Assembly (NCBI RefSeq): GCF_000876015.1
Contig: NZ_BBQM01000012.1
Location: 496,001-560,000, forward strand
Reading direction: 5' to 3'
DNA: 64,000 nucleotides
DNA from: Cupriavidus basilensis
GTDB taxonomy: Bacteria > Pseudomonadota > Gammaproteobacteria > Burkholderiales > Burkholderiaceae
Part shown: in pieces, positions 61,328 to 64,000 of the stretch
Position numbering within the stretch: the first letter of the stretch is position 1
Layout: each line of letters opens with the position of its first letter
Made by a program: the position numbers and the translations under genes
The notes under the pieces: model-generated
Told to the model about the DNA's origin: nothing
The model's input: the letters and a program-made list of their open reading frames with translations, nothing else
Database searches by the model: none

Positions 61328-61444
61328 CGCCGGGCGTCCTCCATTGCATTCAACCGGGCAGGCTGAATACCACGGACGGGGCGCCTCAGGCGGACATTTG
61401 AACTTTGCCAGAACCGGACATTACAACTTTGCCGCTACATCTGA

Positions 61445-61472
61445 TTTTCGCATAATCATCATTATGTCAAAT
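61445..61472. other. dif-like XerC/XerD site (probable phage attachment site)
   Basis: TTTTCGCATAA-TCATCA-TTATGTCAAAT has the 11-6-11 layout of proteobacterial dif sites. Against the E. coli dif arms, the XerC arm shares CGCATAA and the XerD arm differs at one position (TTATGTTAAAT). The central hexamer TCATCA is not that of E. coli. Phage-like genes begin directly to the right, and a chromosomal toxin-antitoxin pair plus IS lies to the left. It is therefore either the chromosomal dif or an attL junction of a Xer-using element. Confidence 0.75.
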
Positions 61473-61545
61473 CCGTTCAGTGGGACTGCCAGCCAACACC
61501 GGCGCGGCTTTCCAGCAAAAATACCATCCGCGTCGATAATTCTGG

Positions 61546-61572
61546 CCCCGCCATCTTGCCGGGGTTTTTTTT
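61546..61572 (+). terminator. Hairpin with T-run in the leader of the phage-like gene
   Basis: CCCCG (61546-61550) pairs with CGGGG (61560-61564) around a 9-base loop, followed by eight T residues. It sits between the dif-like site and the start at 61593, so it may block transcription entering the element from the chromosome, or attenuate the next gene. Confidence 0.55.
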
Positions 61573-61592
61573 CGACCACAAGAATACGAGCC

Positions 61593-61925
61593 ATGTACCA
61601 ACACGCCACTTTTCGGGAATTCGATCACTACGCCGCCGGCATCCCATCTGCCGCCCTGGCGCGCCGCCTGCGCTGCACCAGCGCCACCATCGCCGCGTGG
61701 CGCTCCGGCCGCCGGCCACCGCCCTGGTGGGCCGCCGAACTGCTGCGCCTGCAAGAGATGGAGGCGCTCGACCTGGCGCGCCAGATGGGCTACGCCAAAG
61801 CCTTGCCTCGGCTCGGCATCGTGCGCGGCGAAGTCATCGACTTCCAGTCACGGCGTCCGCCGCCGGCACCTTCCCAGCTGTCCAGCGTCACACCGCTTCC
61901 CGAACCCGGCATGTTGCAGGCCTAG
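61593..61925 (+). CDS. Small phage-type helix-turn-helix protein
   Basis: This 110-residue protein has a helix-turn-helix-like start (YAAGIPSAALARRLRCTSAT), a Trp/Arg/Pro-rich stretch (IAAWRSGRRPPPWWAAELLR) and a Pro-rich tail. This resembles small DNA-binding proteins encoded next to attachment sites of dif-integrating phages. It is transcribed away from the dif-like site, and its stop overlaps the convergent lipoprotein gene by four bases. A regulatory role is inferred from position. Confidence 0.55.
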   Translation: MYQHATFREFDHYAAGIPSAALARRLRCTSATIAAWRSGRRPPPWWAAELLRLQEMEALDLARQMGYAKALPRLGIVRGEVIDFQSRRPPPAPSQLSSVTPLPEPGMLQA

Positions 61926-62278
61926 TCCTTACCGATGGTCGTTTCCTTATGGAAATCGTCCGGCAGGCCTGTGAAATCCTTCATCGAGGTCTTCCGGCCC
62001 TGATCCGCCGTCCCGCCGTATGTTTGCCACGGCTGCAAGCACCCTCCCGACAGCGTTGCCGCACATGCGGGCGCTGCCTCGCTCGGCTGGCCCGCCAGCG
62101 TGCTTAGCGCCATGTGCGCACCGGTCCCTGCTGCCGCCACGGTGTCGCTGTAGGGGTCTTTCTTCATCATTTCGGCGGCGCCGCGCGCGACCTGCTGCAT
62201 CTGTTCCTGTGTGCCGGTGTACCGTAGCCCGCATCCGCCCAGCGCCACCACCAACACCACCGCCCCCACTGTTCGCAT
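61922..62278 (-). CDS. Small lipoprotein of the phage-like cassette
   Basis: This 118-residue protein has a lipoprotein signal with lipobox LGGC (C16) and a low-complexity mature part containing several cysteines. It lies downstream of a minus-strand terminator that follows the micro-gene cassette, so it may need its own promoter or read-through. It could be a lysis-associated outer-membrane protein (o-spanin-like) or a superinfection factor; neither can be shown. Confidence 0.6.
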   Translation of the reverse strand: MRTVGAVVLVVALGGCGLRYTGTQEQMQQVARGAAEMMKKDPYSDTVAAAGTGAHMALSTLAGQPSEAAPACAATLSGGCLQPWQTYGGTADQGRKTSMKDFTGLPDDFHKETTIGKD

Positions 62279-62311
62279 ACGCCCTCCCTGTTGTTTGCGC
62301 CAGTGTAACGA

Positions 62312-62335
62312 AAAAGCCCCGGCGTTCCGGGGCTC
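62312..62335 (-). terminator. Rho-independent terminator ending the micro-gene cassette
   Basis: On the minus strand, AGCCCCGG-AACG-CCGGGGCT (62335-62316) is followed by five T residues. It lies 26 bases after the stop of the 23-residue basic protein gene and before the lipoprotein gene. Confidence 0.82.
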
Positions 62336-62360
62336 TTGCGTGTCGCGCGATCTGGATCTG

Positions 62361-62432
62361 TCAGCGCTTCTTGCGCTTGCGAAACTGGCCGTTGGCCTTG
62401 CGCGGCGGGGTCTTGCGTTTCCGAGTTGCCAT
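62361..62432 (-). CDS. 23-residue basic peptide
   Basis: The 23-residue product contains 12 Lys or Arg residues (MATRKRKTPPRKANGQFRKR at the start) and has GGAGAG before its ATG. Such peptides occur as DNA-condensing virion proteins in small phages. It is the last gene of the cassette before the terminator. The coding call rests on ribosome site, position and composition. Confidence 0.6.
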   Translation of the reverse strand: MATRKRKTPPRKANGQFRKRKKR

Positions 62433-62446
62433 GCTTCTCTCCGTTG

Positions 62447-62623
62447 TCACCATAAAATCCGGCCCTGCTGGTCTTTCAGCGTGACCGTGCCTTGTGTTGC
62501 GATCCACTCCTTGAGCGCCGGGAAGCGCGACAGGATGACGGCGGCGCAGATCACCCCGCCGATCACGATCAGCGTTTCCCGCCCGACCTCCGCCGGCGTG
62601 GGAATCCATCCGCGACCGCTCAC
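62447..62623 (-). CDS. 58-residue single-span membrane protein
   Basis: The start is GTG at 62623, overlapping the previous stop (GTGA), with AGGGG seven bases before it. The product has one membrane helix (ETLIVIGGVICAAVILSRF) and a short polar C-terminus. Family unknown; a small virion membrane protein or lysis protein is possible. Confidence 0.62.
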   Translation of the reverse strand: MSGRGWIPTPAEVGRETLIVIGGVICAAVILSRFPALKEWIATQGTVTLKDQQGRILW

Positions 62624-62781
62624 CGATGCCCCTGCAAATGGTTGTCCATGCGCTTGTGCGCACGGTCGATGCTGGCCCGCATGGTGCGCAGATCGGCACG
62701 GATGCCGCCGTACGCCGCGCCGGCGCCCAGCAGCACCGATACCAAGTACTTCAGCGCGTCCAGCGTCAGCGCGTCCATCAT
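62620..62781 (-). CDS. 53-residue membrane protein with coiled-coil tail
   Basis: The product has one N-terminal helix (LKYLVSVLLGAGAAYGGI) and a charged helical tail (RADLRTMRASIDRAHKRMDN), the outline of an i-spanin or of a small virion membrane protein. The ATG overlaps the previous stop (ATGA). Family unknown. Confidence 0.62.
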   Translation of the reverse strand: MMDALTLDALKYLVSVLLGAGAAYGGIRADLRTMRASIDRAHKRMDNHLQGHR

Positions 62782-62945
62782 TCGCCCTTCGACTGTTCCG
62801 GCAGGAACACGGCGAGCGCCGACAGCACGGCGGCGATGGCGGCGGACACCGCATTGACCTTCGAAGGGTTGGCGCCGACGATCACCGCCAGCCCCGACAG
62901 GCCGGCCATCGTGGACGGCTCGCGCAGACGTTGCAGAAATTTCAA
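62778..62945 (-). CDS. 55-residue holin-like membrane protein
   Basis: The start is TTG at 62945 with CAGGAG seven bases upstream, and it overlaps the previous stop. The product has two short hydrophobic stretches (LREPSTMAGLSGLAVIVG and VSAAIAAVLSALAVFLPE). The LREPST-AGL opening followed by a helix ending in LPE is a pattern I associate with small phage holin-like proteins. Confidence 0.62.
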   Translation of the reverse strand: MKFLQRLREPSTMAGLSGLAVIVGANPSKVNAVSAAIAAVLSALAVFLPEQSKGE

Positions 62946-63361
62946 GATGCACTCCTGATTCGCGGATAGATAAAGGCCGCGCCGCCCGCGTTCTCGGACG
63001 TGACCCAAGGTGTAATGGGCCGGCTCGCAATGGTGCCGAGCCAGTCGCCAAACGAATAATCGGGCTGGCGGTCGTTGCCCACCAGCGAACCCACGAACGT
63101 GCCGGCGGGACAGGCAAAGGAAGCGTCCAGCGTGCGCCCTTCCGCAATCGCCCGCTCGCATTCCGTCATGTCGGTGCGCGGCACGCCCAGGGCGTCACCG
63201 ATCCCCAGCACCACGCCGCTGGCCGCATCCCCCACCGCCCCCACCAGCGCGCTGGCTGCACCCGCAGCCACACCCCCCACCCCGCCGTTTTTTTTTACGA
63301 TGTAGGCCAGCGCCGCGACGGCGCCGGCGGCGATCAGCAGCTTGGCGGTGCTGTCTTTCAT
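62942..63361 (-). CDS. 139-residue membrane protein of the phage-like cassette
   Basis: The product starts with a membrane helix (AKLLIAAGAVAALAYIVKKN), continues with a Gly/Ala/Val-rich region that can form a second helix (GVAAGAASALVGAVGDAASG), and ends in a polar part with two cysteines. Its stop overlaps the start of the holin-like gene and its ATG is one base after the preceding stop. Family unknown; it could be a virion membrane protein. Confidence 0.65.
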   Translation of the reverse strand: MKDSTAKLLIAAGAVAALAYIVKKNGGVGGVAAGAASALVGAVGDAASGVVLGIGDALGVPRTDMTECERAIAEGRTLDASFACPAGTFVGSLVGNDRQPDYSFGDWLGTIASRPITPWVTSENAGGAAFIYPRIRSAS

Positions 63362-63362
63362 G

Positions 63363-63812
63363 TCACCAGCTCATCCACTGGCCCAGGCTGGGCGACTCGA
63401 CCTGCGAGCCATACGTGTAGGCACCATTGAGGTTGCCGAACTCCGCCGGCGTGAATCCGTTCGTGGCGTCGATGCCCAACTGCCCGAGATAGCCGTTCAG
63501 GTTGTTGTATTCGAGCGCCGCCGAGTTGCCGCCGCCGAAGATGCCTGACACCTGCCCGCCGTTGAGCACGGTATCCGGCGAGCCGGCACCGAACAGGCCC
63601 GAAATCGTGCCCAGCAGGCCAAGGCCGGCTTGCGTGTACGCGATGTTCCGCTGCGCGGTGTAGTCCGGGCGCAGTCCGGCGGCGGTCGTCATCGGCACGC
63701 CGGTCGCGCCTGCCGTGCGCGAGCGCAGCGCGAGGAACGCCATCGCGCCCACCGCTGCGATCAGCAGAATATCGGGGCCGCCGCCGCCCCCACGTTGCGA
63801 TGCCTTAGCCAT
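63363..63812 (-). CDS. 149-residue membrane-anchored protein of the phage-like cassette
   Basis: The product has a short Gly-rich N-terminus, one helix (DILLIAAVGAMAFLALRS), and a Gly/Asn/Ala-rich C-terminal half (GLLGTISGLFGAGSPDTVLN). Its ATG overlaps the stop of the preceding gene by eight bases. This build, one anchor and a flexible polar domain, suits a structural virion protein. No family is recognised. Confidence 0.65.
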   Translation of the reverse strand: MAKASQRGGGGGPDILLIAAVGAMAFLALRSRTAGATGVPMTTAAGLRPDYTAQRNIAYTQAGLGLLGTISGLFGAGSPDTVLNGGQVSGIFGGGNSAALEYNNLNGYLGQLGIDATNGFTPAEFGNLNGAYTYGSQVESPSLGQWMSW

Positions 63813-64000
63813 TCACCACACCTCCTGCCGCCTGATAGGCGGCCTGCAACTGGTTCAGCGCCACTTCGGGCTGTCCGTAGCCGGCGCCGGGCATGCTCGC
63901 CCAAATCTTGCGCACCTTGCGCACTGCCAGCGCGAAGCGGCCCGCGTCCACGTCGCCCAGGGCGCCCGCCTCGCTGATGAGTTCGAGCGCGGCCGCGTCC
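63805..64000 (-). CDS. Phage-like cassette protein, 5' part beyond window
   Basis: The last 64 codons of a minus-strand gene enter from the right edge and end at TAA 63805-63807. The visible part is helical and polar (ALELISEAGALGDVDAGRFA, PEVALNQLQAAYQAAGGVVN). Its end overlaps the next start by eight bases, as in the rest of the cassette. Nothing more can be said without the adjacent sequence. Confidence 0.6.
   Translation of the reverse strand, partial: DAAALELISEAGALGDVDAGRFALAVRKVRKIWASMPGAGYGQPEVALNQLQAAYQAAGGVVNG

Larger units (their letters stand above)
60092..61439. mobile_element. ISNCY-type insertion element carrying a passenger gene
   Basis: The left end (from TGTCAAGG at 60092 to about 60146) and the right end (about 61387 to 61439) are imperfect inverted repeats of some 55 bases. 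Each contains two copies of a GGACAT-x-AACTTTGCC-like module. Ten-base direct repeats TACATCTGAT (60083-60092 and 61436-61445) flank it and look like a target duplication that overlaps the tips. Inside lie a 3'-truncated transposase gene on the minus strand and, in the space of its missing tail, an oppositely oriented 101-residue gene. It was inserted next to the dif-like site. Confidence 0.75.

Noticed and set aside
61593..64000. Ordinary filamentous (inovirus) prophage
   Set aside because: The dif-like site fits, but no Zot, coat-protein or gene V-like frame is visible, and several of the small genes resemble holin or virion membrane proteins; the family is left open.

Overview
The window is about 67 percent G+C-type DNA with the gene stock of a Burkholderiaceae beta-proteobacterium: many LysR regulators, branched-chain-type ABC operons coupled to acyl-CoA enzymes, a TctA/TctB transporter, AlkB- and AraD-like enzymes, and a Xer dif-like site of proteobacterial type. 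A Cupriavidus-like genome is my best inference; no rRNA or tRNA gene is present to fix it.

1-11.4 kb is ordinary catabolic and accessory chromosome: the end of an acyl-CoA ligase, an MFS carrier whose stop codon lies in a triplicated 18-bp repeat, LysR regulators, a class II aldolase, a ketopantoate reductase-like enzyme, an L-2-keto-3-deoxyarabonate dehydratase-like enzyme, a DsbA/FrnE protein, an MscS channel and an exported epoxide hydrolase. 11.4-17.6 kb differs visibly in composition (AT-richer, different codon use). It carries an MmyB-like regulator divergent from a tight six-gene run: heme-oxygenase-like di-iron enzyme, GNAT/autoinducer-synthase-like acyltransferase, methyltransferase, AlkB-type membrane di-iron hydroxylase, hotdog thioesterase and MFS exporter. 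I read this as a small, horizontally acquired specialised-metabolite cluster working on a fatty-acyl precursor without a PKS or NRPS. It is the most interesting system here.

17.7-28.3 kb holds a MoxR/DUF58/VWA module with an embedded HtrA-like protease and a second, divergent VWA protein, then a VOC protein, an SDR, an alpha/beta hydrolase with a divergent LysR, a TM2 protein and a diguanylate cyclase. 28.6-42.8 kb is an acyl-CoA/ABC-transport region: livH (frameshifted), livM, livG, livF, an acyl-CoA synthetase, a hydroxyacyl-CoA dehydrogenase lacking its hydratase domain, a substrate-binding protein, an AraC regulator, another ligase and an acyl-CoA dehydrogenase. Two different HipB/HipA pairs bracket the acyl-CoA dehydrogenase gene, each preceded by its own dyad operator.

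44.6-59.3 kb contains a membrane diguanylate cyclase, a divergent MurA paralogue, an IclR-controlled locus (NTF2-like protein, iron alcohol dehydrogenase, 29-residue leader peptide, TctB, TctA), CbpA/CbpM chaperones, a VOC protein and two divergent surface lipoproteins. 59.4-64 kb is mobile: a YefM/YoeB pair, an ISNCY-type element whose transposase tail is replaced by a passenger gene inside the inverted ends, a dif-like Xer site, and, starting at that site, a cassette of tiny overlapping membrane-protein genes that looks like the end of a Xer-integrated phage of unresolved family.
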